From Erythrocercus mccallii (taxonomy: Eukaryota > Chordata > Aves > Passeriformes > Dicruridae): a stretch of 64,000 bases of DNA. The DNA lies in NCBI GenBank assembly GCA_013397435.1, contig VZRG01001681.1, positions 96,207-160,206 on the forward strand, written 5' to 3'. The notes under the pieces were generated by a model. It searched no databases. It was not told the origin of the DNA and saw only the letters and a list, made by a program, of their open reading frames with translations. Positions 24,311-36,545 of the stretch are shown here, piece after piece. The position numbers were made by a program, and so were the translations under genes. Within the stretch, counting starts at the first letter, position 1. Every line of letters begins with the position of its first letter.

Positions 24311-27300
24311 CTGGCCACCAGCTGCATGCATGTATTGTTATTCACGCATTTTCATGGCTTTGGTTTTAGCATTGCTAGGTCAGAAGATTCCCTTGAGTGC
24401 TTTTCAGTCTCTGAGACATTCATTCGAAATGTCTGTTTATTAGTAACAACTACAGAATGCACCCGGGCAGAAAAGCTCAAATCAACTGTTAATGATAAGC
24501 ATTCACAAGGCAAATTAGCAATGTGGGTGCTGTTCCCCTGTAAACTATGCTTCCATGCAAACAACTATTGCTCAGTTAGCTGTTCTTTAAAGGGTAGTTA
24601 CATGTTGATTTCTGGTTTTTACTGAGAAGTGAGAAGGTTATTCTCGTAGCTATTGTTTGTTGCTATTTTCTTTTCCTTTGGGTTTTTCCCCTCTTGAATC
24701 TAGTTATTTTTCAAAGTCTATAGCATACAGAAATTTGGGGATATTCATTTTTAACTTTAATTCTAACAAGAATTCAAGATAGGGAACTGCGTGCATTTTC
24801 CTCTGATCACAGGACACTGCAGCAGATCCTAGTTTCAGTGATAATGAAAGTATCTGTAGTACAGTTTGGGAGCTTAATTCAAACACATTTGTATAATTTT
24901 GACAGATCTTATTTTTTTCTGAAACACATGAGATGACCTAAAATCTACTGGAAATACGTTTCAAATGTTATTCAGTAAAATATCTGTATAGATGCAAAAG
25001 AATTTATGTAGGAAATGTCAATACACACAAAAAGGTGGCATGTAACAGTACCCAGATTCTGTACCTAGATTAAAAAAAGGCTTTTTCTAAACTATCACTT
25101 TTGCTTATTGATGCCTTTTGAGCTCTTTCGTGGAAGCTTGATAATCACACCCTTCCTGAGTTTGCATGTGAGAGGAAATGATAGATAGGTGATCATTGGG
25201 AAATCTGTCAATAAATAAATGTACTTTGATTACTACTAAAACCTGCAGCAAACTTCTAATCAAATTCTAGCCTGAGATTACTGACGTGGACGCTGCAAAT
25301 TTTGGTCTAGATTTTCTTATTCTATACACTGATAGATGCCCCTGTCATTAGTTTTTGTATCAGGCCATGGGTGTCTGGTTATAAGCAGTGCTTACAAAAG
25401 TTTTGGCATTCAGTTTCAGTTAAATATGTGTAGCATATTTAACATGCACTTTTTCTATGTCCCATTCAGGTTTTTCTTTCAAATGTTCCACATTCAAAGC
25501 TATGTATTTTTAGGAAAAAACTTGATTTAGGAAAAAGCTTGCTTTGTTATCTTATGCTATACTAGAATAAATATTGCATCAAAAAGTTTTTAGCTGAAGA
25601 AAACGGTCTCTTTTCTGATTGTTTGTCTTTTGAGACTGCAAATGTGTTGATAAACAGCATTGTTTATAAAGAGGTACTCTCTTATAACATGTTTTGCATG
25701 TTATTGTGAATTTTAAAAGGAAAGATTAATAGACCTGAATTCTGAATTGAATATAAGATGGTTTGCAGTAATTCTTTTATGTTCTTCCACTTTGAGAGCT
25801 CTATTTTTCTTCACTGTACCTAAAAACAGAGAGGATTAATAACCTTCACAGTTGTCTTAATGTGCAGAGATTTGATTCACACTTGATTTAGATAAACTTT
25901 AAAAAGTGTTTATCTTAATGAAAAAGTAAAAAGAAAAAGAAACAAAACACAAAAACACAAAAAAACCCCAAAAAACCAAAGCAGTGAAACTTGTATTGTC
26001 TCTGATCATTCCGTTAAGTTATTTCACTGTGTTTGGGGACAGAGAAATATAGGGTGCAAGGAAGAAGGGTAAAATCTACAGACACTCATTATTACCTATA
26101 TGCTGACTTAGCTATTTGTATGGTCTTCAATCAGACTTTACAGATGCCATGGACAAAATCTGCAGGATCTAATTTCTGGTGTTCTCTGGCTCATTTGTAG
26201 CTTTCTTTGATGTCAATGCCTACTTAGGACAAAGGAAGGGCTCATGAATACTGTAAAAAGGGGGGAAATTAATTTTCTTAGAAAAATTCTGTCTGTCAGA
26301 GGAGTATAATCTTTATCAGCAGATGTAGGGCTACTGTTCTGCTGGCAATTATTACTTGTTGCTGGAAAACAGACTTTGGTGACATAATAGGTGACAAGTA
26401 TTAGTGTGTGGTTTGGTAAGAACATCAGGAAGAGTTCATTTACTAATTGAGGAGATTTGCCTGCATTGTGTCCATGTCTGACAACAATAGATAAACCACA
26501 CTTTGTTTTATTTGGAGATTGTATCACCATAAAGCCATCTGACTCAAACTGTTTCTGAAGTACCTTCTTTGCCTTTGCACTAAACTGTCTGCAATTGATT
26601 GATTTCTGTGTTAGGTGGGAGACCTAATTTCTAGTGCCTTTAATTTACACATAAAAACCCATAAAATGCTCATATAATATATTAGTTCATTCAGTTTAAT
26701 TTAACAAAGAAGATTTAAGTCTGGGTATTTAACTTTGCCACTTTTTCTCTTCCTCTTCTCCATGTTCCAGGCTTGAGTCACCAGATATCAGAAGACTGCA
26801 AGTCATTGGAAATTATGTCTCTCAACCTCCAGAGTGTGTTTGCTTTGAATATATTTTTAATTTCTCCAAAGCTTAGAAAAACATACTCAGATTTCATAAG
26901 CAAACTCCTACTGACTATAAATAGTACAATACTGCAGTGGGTTTTTTCAGGTTAGTATTTTTCCATTGCAAAAGGATCAAATCCCCACTAGGATTTAAAA
27001 ATATAAATTAAAAAAGGAGGAGAAAAATCATAAGAATTTCTCTTTTTCCCTGAGATTGATGTCTAGTAGTTTCCTTTTCTCTGTTGTCTTTTTCTCTCTT
27101 TTTTTTCTTTTAAAAAAATCTAAACCACACGAAAGCATAGGAGCCTGATGCTGTGGTTTTCATCCTGAAATACATCAGTGACATATTATGAATTGTATTA
27201 TGCATATTATTAAATGATAAGGTGGCAAGCTCTGTAGTAGATGTGAAGTTTTTATGCTTCTGCTTCAGAAAGGGTTTTAATAAATGATGACTGAGTGCAA

Positions 27301-28867
27301 AAAGTTTGTCTTTCTACGTGAGAATTTTTCCACAGGATATTGCATACAGCTTGGCTTGACATCACCAAAGACATGCAGAAATCTAGTTAAGACCTAATAC
27401 AAAAATGTATTCTGAGACCTCTATTTCAAATGTAGTATTTGGAGTTTTAAAACAAAGTTTCAATTTGCACCCATTTTGATTCAGTAGAAGAGGAGAAGAG
27501 AGACAGAGTGTGAGAAGAGAGGGTCAAAGTTTAATTTGCAAAGTTTAAGTTGCAAATTATTTTAAATTTGTTTCACAAAACCAAGACAGTGACAGAACAA
27601 AATAAATGCCTTTTCTGTTGAACTGCTCCATATTTCAGGTTAGAGAACTAATATACAACTTAGACAAATAGTCTGGGGCCCAAATTTTTGGTATTTCTCA
27701 CTATCTAAAAGGGGGTTGAAAGAGAGACCTTGAGTAAACAAGCAGTTACTACAATAAGAAACTAAAAACTAATGGAGTTTTAAGTAGTGTCTTCTTGTAG
27801 TTACTTAAAACTAGTTTTAAGTACTAAAGAAGTTTCACAGCTTACAACAACTTTACTGCATCTTTCAGTGTAAGATTCCCTGTTGATTCCAGATACAGAA
27901 TCTGCTTTACCTAGAGAGATAATCTATCTACATAATTTTTAAGTTCAATACTTGTCTTGCATTTGATGCAACTGCATATTGAAAAACAAAATTAGAATAG
28001 TGTGACTAGGAAAGGAAGAAGGAAAGTTCCAGAATAGTGGTGCTACATTTGATCCATATTTTTCTGAGATGCTTAAGTGGGCCAGATGGTTCATTACCCA
28101 TATATCAGTGGTAGTTAAGGATAACATAAGGTTCACAGGAAAATTCGAATTACTTACTGTCACTTTCACCTTATGGATTTTAGCTTTGGTCCCACATGTA
28201 AGCCTTCTCAATTGGCCTACATGGTGTCTATGCATAAAGGAATTTAATTCACACATGATGCATGATGACCAGTTGCCATTCTGCTGAAGGTTCTTCTGGT
28301 GATGAGGGGCTGACAATTTCAATCTCTTAGTTCAGTGAGTCCTATGTTGTGCAAGTAATCTCTTCTGATGCACCATCTATGGTATAATGTCTGCTCATTT
28401 TTTATCTTTCTGTTTTGACTCCTGACAAAAGCAAATATTCCTCTGAGAGACAGGAAAGCATGAGATGAAGCACCATCTCAGAAACAGTAAAAATTTTGTT
28501 TCAATAGTATAAATTAATCTCAGGTTATCCAGTGTAAGTGACATGCTATTTCTTGTTGTTAGTAGCCATTTAACTTGAAAGCCATTGTATGCAAAACCCA
28601 AAAAAGCATATAAGCAATAGAGATACACTCTTCAAGGCCTTGGATGCTTTCAAGCATTTTCTTAGCAGTTACCTAGATGAGGTGCATCACAGCTCTTATA
28701 CTCAACAGTCTGCAGATAGAAACCCCAGTCTAGTGTTTTGATTACTAGAAAATTCATAGCTGCAGTATTTGATGGTCTCAGAAATACTCATGAGTTTGCT
28801 TTCGTAATGTCTTTGTGCATTATGGAGACTTGATCTCTAAAGTGTGGATATGAAACTGGTGTGTGGC
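24311..28867. other. AT-rich unique sequence, no gene seen
   Basis: No gene or element ends were supported. Notable small features are an A-rich stretch at about 25920-25980 with a few C bases, a purine-rich run near 27486-27525, and a perfect palindrome at 27802-27823, listed separately. Confidence 0.5.
27802..27823. repeat. Perfect 22-bp palindrome
   Basis: An uninterrupted self-complementary 22-mer centred on ACTAGT, with arms TACTTAAAACT/AGTTTTAAGTA. A further copy of the arm word GTTTTAAGTA lies about 25 bp upstream, so three copies of the word occur in alternating orientation within about 50 bp. Confidence 0.9.
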
Positions 28868-28873
28868 AGTGCA
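28868..28873. repeat. Target-site duplication, left copy (AGTGCA)
   Basis: AGTGCA directly precedes the LTR at 28874 and recurs at 29473-29478 directly after it. Six base pairs is the duplication length of alpha- and betaretrovirus-like (ERVK-type) integrases. Confidence 0.8.
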
Positions 28874-29472
28874 TGACACACAGTTTAGCCCTGTCTGCTT
28901 CTGTTTAATGTGTTCCTTGTATTTTGTGTTCTCTATGAAGTTCTATGTACCCCAGTTAAATCCCCTTTTTTCTCATCCCTCACAATCCCCCCCTCCTTGT
29001 TTGCTGCCCTGCCTCACGTTTTTCCCGCTCCTAGCCTCATGCCCCTGTCTGTCCATCACTTGGTCCCTCTGGCCGATTGGTCAGCAGAGTCCTGAGGAGA
29101 TGGGCCAGGTGATTGGCAGGCAGGATGGTGCCACAATCACCCCACTCCCCTGGTTGGTTGTTGCCTGAATCACCCCACTCCTGACCCGTCCCATGTTCTA
29201 CCCTGATTGGCCCTGAGATCCTTGTCTCCGCCCCGAGAGCTGCCCTTTATAACCCAGTGACAGCACCAACTCCTTGCTCTCTCCTGGAGCAGGAGCTGGG
29301 GGATAAACAACCCTTGTTCTCTGCTCTCAGAGAGTCCGTGCCTTTTTCCTTCGTCAAAGCGTCTCGTAGCTGTCAGGTGTCAGCAGGCGGTTACAGAAGA
29401 ACTCACCAACTAGTTCTGTCGCTGCCCTTGGATCGGAGCTAGCCTGGGGGTCAGCCCAAGGACGACGACACT
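28874..29472 (+). mobile_element. Solo LTR with promoter motifs, 599 bp
   Basis: The segment starts TGACACACAG and ends GACGACGACACT. The last base departs from the canonical CA, but exact 6-bp repeats (AGTGCA) flank it on both sides, which fixes the boundaries. Plus-strand signals are in LTR order. Three inverted CCAAT boxes (ATTGG at 29076, 29112 and 29206) come first, then TTTATAA (29246-29252), then a poly(A)-like GATAAA (29302-29307), then a U5-like tail. A duplicated AATCACCCCACTCC word occurs near 29134 and 29168. It is GC-rich from 28985 on and has no adjoining viral genes. The 6-bp duplication points to an ERVK-like group. Confidence 0.82.
29076..29252 (+). promoter_or_regulatory. 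CCAAT-box cluster and TATA box in LTR
   Basis: ATTGG, the complement of the CCAAT core, occurs at 29076-29080, 29112-29116 and 29206-29210. All three lie in longer GATTGG(T/C) contexts matching NF-Y sites. TTTATAA follows at 29246-29252, 36 bp after the last box. This spacing fits an RNA polymerase II promoter directed rightward. Confidence 0.6.
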
Positions 29473-30160
29473 AGTGCACAGATTGATGAGAGGACCTCCA
29501 GCTGTTGCACAGTGAATCTGAAGCAGATTTAAGAGATGAAGAGTTTCCCTTCCTGACCAGACACCTTTAGCAAGGACTGTGGGGTAAGAGCATGTCTTGA
29601 AGTATGTGTGACCAACACAGCAACTGGATCAACTTATTGCTGGATCAACTCATTGCACCCCACTGCAGTTCCTTAGAGGCTACAGTACAAGAGGCACTCT
29701 TGTACTGTTTTCCTGTCTTCTCCCTGTAGCTCATTCTGTAAATATTCTGCACTTCCACATGGGTTAGAGCAGTGGTATCCTCCACATAATGGAGCTCCAG
29801 AACAGTGACACAACCCTGGGAATTGTATAAACTCCAAGCATACTAGTCTTCTCATAAAAATGTGTTTATATTGTCAGGTACTCCTGTACACCATGGAAGG
29901 GCCCTGAGGAACACATCCATGTGATAGCCATACCATGTATCCAAACACTTTTCCAGTTCACACATCTTGGCATTCCTGAAATGTATGGGCCTTGTTGTTA
30001 CATTTAATCCATGATTTCCTTACACCATACAGAATTCCTGAAGTTAAGCAGCAGATATCTTTCCTGAGTTTCCATAAATGCAAAGGTAATTGAAAAAACT
30101 GCTATGATATCTTGCTTATGAAGAAGAAAAATACATGTATATGGGATTTTTGGTAAATTC

Positions 30161-30180
30161 AGCTTAAGAATTCTTAAGCT
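30161..30180. repeat. Perfect 20-bp palindrome
   Basis: AGCTTAAGAATTCTTAAGCT is fully self-complementary, centred on GAATTC, with the next bases (TAAGG) partly repeating the arm. It lies in AT-rich DNA with no element ends beside it. Confidence 0.9.
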
Positions 30181-33100
30181 TAAGGCTGCCATTCAGACAA
30201 TGACTTGAGAGCTGCTGGAGCTCTTAACCATTCCTGCTAGGACAGCTGATACAAGGCATAGAAAAGCAATCAGACAAAATAGGCTCTGAAACTCATAAAG
30301 CAGATCTGGACATCATGATTCAGATTACTTATTTTTGTAAATGGTACGACAGAATTGCAGTGCTTTGCAAATGTGAGATACCCAAGCTTTATGATTTATA
30401 ATTTTTCTCCCTTGTTTGTAATGAATATCATTCCTTCACAAGTCAGTAGACAATAGGTTTTCCTTGTGATCTTAGCATTTGCATTTAAATGTAAAAAACC
30501 AAAGTTTGTTTTTGTATGGATTTCAGCAACCATACTACAGACTATGATAGTACTTTATAGACTGATGCATATTTGCTTCCACATTTGTCCCTACAGACAT
30601 GCTTTTATGTATGGACACCACACTCAAATTAAAAAAAAAATAAAAATCATAAGAGAATGCTTTGGCTGGGCATCCTTATTTGGCTGAATTATGGCTTAGG
30701 ATGAGTGACTGACACTTTTACTGATGTCAGAGGCTCTTCCTAATGGATAACCACAGGTGATCTTCCACCCAGGTTTAATCACCCATACTGAATCTAATAG
30801 CTGAATGATTTTCCTTTGTGGCTGAAGCCACAGATCTATGTGATGGTTTCTTTCCAAGGTGATCCTATTATAAGTATTAATCATATCCAATGTTATGCAA
30901 AGGCTTTAACATAATAGCAATGTTCTTTTTATAGATCCTGTCTTTGTTTGGCCTTGTGCAGTAAATGTCCTGTGTTATGTTAACTATTTCTAGAAATTTC
31001 TATTCAATCTCCACCACTGCATTTTTGCATTTTAGGTTACTTGTATTTTTTGAAGTGGTTTCATTTTTCATTACCTTTCTACTACCTTTTATCTTAATCT
31101 TGAACTGGATGGCTATAAAGACAAAAAGGTCTACACAGCAGCTCTTTTAACTAGTAATAATAGAATCAGTTGGATTTTGCCATTGGACATATCCATCAAA
31201 TTAAAAAAAAAAATTACTATTGTTTCTTAGACTATCATCAGATCAGTGTTTGAACTTCAGCCTTCTGCTCCAGCTGAAAGGAAATGTAAAACTGAGGTTT
31301 ATATTACAGGTAATTTTACGCATTTCAGGTACTGCATGTCTGTGCCATGTTTAAGATCTTATATACACAAAATTAGTTTATTTGTTGTATCTCTATCTGA
31401 ACTTTGTTCCTCTGAGAGCTTTAAAGCAATTGCTGTTGTATTCTTAGCTATCAGTATTGCCCATGAGAGATATTATCCTCCTTCCAAGTGTCCTTCTTCA
31501 TCTAACTCCCTTGATGTATTTTAGCAATTAAAATGAGTGGCTAGAGTCTTTCATAGTTTAATTTATATGCTATTCAAACATTACATAGGCAACACTTTCA
31601 TTTTGTTAAATTTGCTTGAGCATAATGGAAATTCCCATTTTCCCTTGAAAATTTGAGTCTTCCATGATAGCAGTCTCTCCAGATGCTTTCTATGCAGTGG
31701 TTTGCATAGAGCTGGAAGAGCTATGCATCTCTACATGCACCTATTACACTAGTAATTGATGAAACTTTAAGTGGAAAGGCCAACTGAAAAAAATTCCAGA
31801 TAGTAGGGCTTTACTTAAATAATTCGGATTTTGCGGGTGGTCAAAGACGAGGTTAAATCTTGGGACAATTATCTTCCCTGTACTAGTAGCTTGAAGCTGT
31901 ATTTCACCTCCTGATGTTCAGCAAAGCCTTTCAAAATTTCTTAGTAACGATGACAACAGGACTTAGTAAGGAAGATAATCTTTACAAGTAGCACTGCTCC
32001 TGTAATGCACTGTTGATTCAGCCAGTCTCTGCAACGTGAAGAACACTCTATGTGTGCTTAAAAGATAAATAAAGAGAGCGCTTATGTATTAAGTATCCAC
32101 ACTCATATGAGTACGCCTCTTCTGTGTCCATTTAGAAAGGGTCTGAAGACAAAAATATGTAGCAATCTCTTTTATTTTGTTCTCCATAAAAGGCAACTTT
32201 TAATTCCAGCATATGTGTATTTTGCATGAAAAATCGCAATATCTGGGACAATACCTTGAATTGAAAGTGTTCCTTGGGGTTGTGCTGCTGTAATTGTAAC
32301 TCAGATTTTTCAAAGGATTTCTAAACATGACAAACAAGGAGTCTGGGTGTCAGAGCCCATTTCAAAACAGAGATTAGAAATTAAGTGAACTTTTTCTTAT
32401 TTATCTAAAGAGAGACTGTAAACTAAAATAATTGCATATTTTGTGAATGAACTGTTCATTCTGCATACATTTTAAAGACATCTGTGAAAAAAGTAATCCT
32501 TAGACTTGTGAGACCAAATATGGTGCATTTCCCAGGACACCTTAATGGGAAATCTGGACTGGTCACAGTAAGGAGAGATGAAGAAGTGCGTCTGTTCTGT
32601 ACAGGAGGGTAAGAGTGTGGTATGAGATGGAAAGATGATGCTGGTTTCTTCTGTGTACAACTGTGCTAACAGATTTTCATTACTTATGGAACTTATTCAT
32701 CACAACCTGCTAGGTACATCTGCTGCACTTCCAGCAAAAGGTTGTCTGTGGTTTAAAGCAAATGGATTTTTGTTTTGTACTTCTGTGTTGAGCGCTAGTC
32801 TTTGTTCTTTCGGGGGGATTTGCCTGTCTTAGACTGGCTATAGAGAGACAGACGCATGCATGCACACACAAGCATGCACACGTATGCTGACAAGCACAGC
32901 TGGAAAAGATAATTGCCTTTTAAGTATTACAGAGAACAGAAGGCCAAAATAATTACAAAGGTAAAATGTATAAACATGAATTTTAACAGTTAGGCAAAGG
33001 TAAAGGCAAGTAATTCTCAGAAAAACTAAATCTTTTTACATAGGATTTAATTCAAGTCACGGAGTACATTATCTATTTCTGAGGTTTATCCTAGGAGATA

Positions 33101-34570
33101 GCACTGCCTAAGAAATGACACAGAAGGATACCAGGTATCCTGAGCCATGAAAATATTTTAAGCCAGTTTAAGCAGCTTGAACAGGTGATAATCTGGGTGT
33201 TTCATGCTGAGACAATGAAAGTTATATGCATTTTCCTTGTTTATGTGCTTCTTCAGACATAAAACTCTGGTACCATAATAGAAAACCCTAATTTAGATCT
33301 ATTTTTAAATCTCTTAGACATCTGAATTATTTTTACCAGAAACTGTTTTTCCCTAAGTGCTTGGATTCTGGGAAGTATGGTTCAACTCCCATCTAACACT
33401 GCAGTCAAGGTCCTCAGCTGATGTAAAGCACTGTAACTTCATTACATTGAGGCAAAGCATCCAAATTATTGACCTACGGGGTAAGTATCCTAGCTGTCAT
33501 TTGCTCAAGCTATTTTTGTCAACTAAAGTGTTTTTCAAACTAAGTTTATTTTTAATTAGTGCATTTATGTGGCTATATTTATCACGGGTGATCAGATAAC
33601 TCACATTAATGGAAATCCTAACTTACTGAAAATGTACTTTGCTGCACTGAATACGACAGTAAAAGTCTGTAAGTATCTCTTTACAGGCTTGATCACATTT
33701 TATTTGTGCTGAATTTCTCATAGTGGCTGCTGTTACAAAAGGATCATGGAACATGTGCTTTTATTATTTTTTTATTGCTGTTATTTTTTTATTTTGCCTG
33801 AAGTTCCTGCACTGAAGAACAATCAGTTTATTTTCATCTTATGAATATTTTGTTGAATTAGCACATTTCAAATTTCTTCACATAGATTAATTTCTCTGCT
33901 ATTATTGTTTTTTTAAAATTATTTTTGCTTTAAGTTATAGGGGTATCTTTAACACTATGAAACATGCACAAGGTGTGTGGAAGAGAACAAAGAGAAGAAA
34001 CACAACAATGAGAAATTCATAAACATTAATGTTAAAAAGAGATCACATTTAACTGAATATTGTTTTCCCCTGATGATCTTTTTCTCATTGCCAACTCTGT
34101 TGTATTTAATTTTCCATAAGTTTTTTCTAGAATCACAATTTTTGCTAAAGAGATTAAAGGTTAGATTTAATCTTATATTCATTATAAACATGAGACCATT
34201 CCATGAAGAATGAATGTAAAATTATTCGTGATGCCAGATCACCACAATAAGCAATAACTCTTTTGTGTAAAAAAAATCACCTCCTAAGACCAATGATAAT
34301 TAGAGCCATGTGAAAAGTACTTATCAAACATTTAAACATTTTAGAAGAAGTTTCCTTTTCAGTGTTTTTTTATGAGGAAGGAGAAAAAAAAAACAACCCT
34401 ACAGCATGTTACTTTGTATCACTATTAGATTGACTGGAAGGACAGGGAAGTAAAAATTTCATCATTCTTACTGAAATTAGTTTTAGTCCAAAACTTGGAT
34501 CTAAAAGAGGGGGGAAAGAAAAGCAACACAACACCACTAAACTTATCCACCATAATCAAATAAACTTCAG

Positions 34571-34665
34571 CAACACAACCCCACTCCAAAAAACCCCCCA
34601 CAAACCCCCCCAAAAAAACAAAACCCCACAAAAAACCAACAACAAAAACCACACCAACAAAAAAC
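34571..34665 (+). repeat. A/C-only low-complexity tract
   Basis: Ninety-five bases contain no G and a single T (34585). The tract is made of C runs alternating with A runs, for example AAAAAACCCCCCACAAACCC. The minus-strand frame here (34425-34694) gives an artificial Gly/Val/Phe-rich peptide. Strand asymmetry this strong suggests an A-rich retroposon tail that diverged, or simple-repeat drift. Confidence 0.8.
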
Positions 34666-35499
34666 TTATGCCTTATTTTTTTACAATCTTTCATATAAAA
34701 ATTCTTGGCAATATTCCTGTATTTCTAATAAAAATTTGTAGAGGACATGAACAGAAATGCAGAATCCAATGGCAAGATAAATTACTTTTACTTTCTTTGA
34801 ATGAATTCTTTGAATTCTATTGCCAGAATTTGCTAGTTATCATGACAGGGATTTTTTTTGTGTAATTTTTTCAGTTTTTTTAATCTGTGCTTCATTAAAG
34901 CATCTAAGTGCATGATGAGCTAGACTAAAATTTTGTTGCAAAGGCATTTGAACAGAGATTTTAGGACTGCTGAATTGGAAACATAGAGATCAAAGCCAAT
35001 AGCAAAATCTTTTTTTATGTGCTGCAATTTGGACGTGTTTCTGGTAAAGTTCTGTCTTTTGAAATACTAGAAATTCTGTTACCCTTTTAAGCAAAGGAAA
35101 TCTCCAAAATAATCCTAAAAGTATTATCTAGAAAAGCTGAATGGAGTTGCCTACAGATTCAGTTAATTTTATTTTCAAGTTAAATATAATTCAGCTTCAT
35201 ATGGAGTTGTGTGAACAATTTCTAATTGTAGTATGAAATTTACCAGTTTAAGGCTGTTTTTCAGAGAAAACATTGTGATCATTCAATATCTGCATGGCTA
35301 GTTTGCCTTAGGACTTCCAAGCAGTTGATTTTTTATTGGTTTGGTTGTTGATTTTTTTTGCATCCTTCTATAAACCTGCAATGTAGAAAATGATCTTATT
35401 AAGGAAATAACACCATTAGGACAATTAATCTTCCCTCTCCCAGTTTAAAACTGTTATTCTTATCCTAGTGCTATGCTCCTTGTGATAAAGAGTCCTTCC

Positions 35500-36297
35500 T
35501 CTTTGTGCTAGGCCCCCTTTACTGTAAGGCTACTATAAGACCTCTCTGTGCCTTCTTTTCTCTAAGCCTCCTCATATGGGAGATGCTCCAGCGCTCCATC
35601 TTCATGATCCTCCTCCAGACTTGCTTGAGTGGGCCTATATCTTTCTTGTGTTGGAGAAATGAGACACCAGTGTGTAAAGACACCAGAGCTGGATGCAGGG
35701 TTCCAGGTGATGTCTCACCAGAGCAGAGCAGAGGGGCAGAATCCCTTCCCTTCCCTGCTGCCCACACTGCTTTGGATGCAGCCCAGGAAAGGTTTGGCTT
35801 TCTGAGCTGCAAATGCACATTGCTGGCTCACATTAAGTTTTTCATCCAGCAATACTCCTAAGTCCTTTTCCGCAGAGCTGCTCTTAATCCACTTGAGATC
35901 ACTCACAACCCATCTATAATCCCAGCCTATATCCATATCTGGGATTGCCCTACTCATGGAAGACTTACTTGGTCTTGTTGAACTTGAGGTTCACACAAAG
36001 TCCAGCACTAAAATCCTTTCAGTTTTTCTCTGGATGGCATCCTGTCCCTCTGGTGCGTCAGCTGCACTACACAGCTTGATGTCATCTATGAATATGCTGA
36101 TGAAGTGCTCAATCCCACTGTCGTGTCCTGGACAAAGATGTTAAATAGCGCTGATGGACCTCTGAGGAACACCACTCATCACTGGTCTCCACTTGGGCAT
36201 GGAGCCATTGACTGCAATGTCTTTGAGTGTAATCCATCCAGCCAATTCCTTATCCACTGAGTGGTCTACCCATAATATCCATGCTTCTCCGTTTTAG
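35500..36297 (-). mobile_element. CR1 LINE fragment, old and mutated
   Basis: On the minus strand the sequence runs from just upstream of the RT core (KELAGW-like text near 36240) through FIDDIKLCSAADAPEGQDAIQRK (around 36080). It then reaches the region AEKDLGVLLDEKLNVSQQCAFAAQKAKPFLGCIQSSV in frame 35957-35715, and ends in an HKKDIG...RREKKAQRG region to about 35519. The frames are broken. The canonical 3' end octamers were not seen. The copy looks diverged, of a different subfamily from the plus-strand piece that abuts it at about 36300. Confidence 0.85.
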
Positions 36298-36312
36298 AGA
36301 CAAAAACCTTTC

Positions 36313-36545
36313 CTTCTCTGCAAGTTCATAGACAGCACCAAGTTGGGTGGCAGTGCTGACCTGCTAGAGGGCAGGAAGGCTCTGCAGAGGGATTTGGACA
36401 GGCTGAATTGGTGGTTTGAGGCCAGTTGTTTGAGGTTCAACAAAGCCAAGTGACAGGTCCTGCACCCCATGCAGTGCTACAGGCTGGGGAAGGAGTGGCT
36501 GGAAAGTGGCCCAGTGGAAGAGGACATGGGGTGCTTGTTCACAGA
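36313..36545 (+). mobile_element. CR1 LINE fragment, truncated at both ends
   Basis: Plus-strand text starts abruptly inside the RT core (CTCTGCAAGTTCATAGACAGCACCAAG, equivalent to the SKFADDTKLGG region). It continues with SADLLEGRKALQRDLDRLN, the LRFNKAK region and the GEWLESGPVEEDMG region, and stops near 36545. It covers a part of ORF2 that the minus-strand neighbour also covers, so the two pieces are separate copies, not halves of one inverted element. A purine-rich tract (36546-36590) follows. Confidence 0.85.

Larger units (their letters stand above)
29479..35499. other. AT-rich unique sequence, no gene seen
   Basis: Six kilobases without a supportable gene. Contents worth naming are a 16-bp tandem pair at 29624-29655 (CTGGATCAAC(T)(T/C)ATTG twice), a 20-bp palindrome at 30161, a purine/pyrimidine (GCATGCA/CACACA) patch near 32855-32880, and a G-free stretch at 34571-34665. 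A CR1-like boundary may begin slightly before 35500. Confidence 0.5.

Noticed and set aside
34425..34694. Gly/Val/Phe-rich minus-strand frame
   Set aside because: Produced by the A/C-only low-complexity tract.
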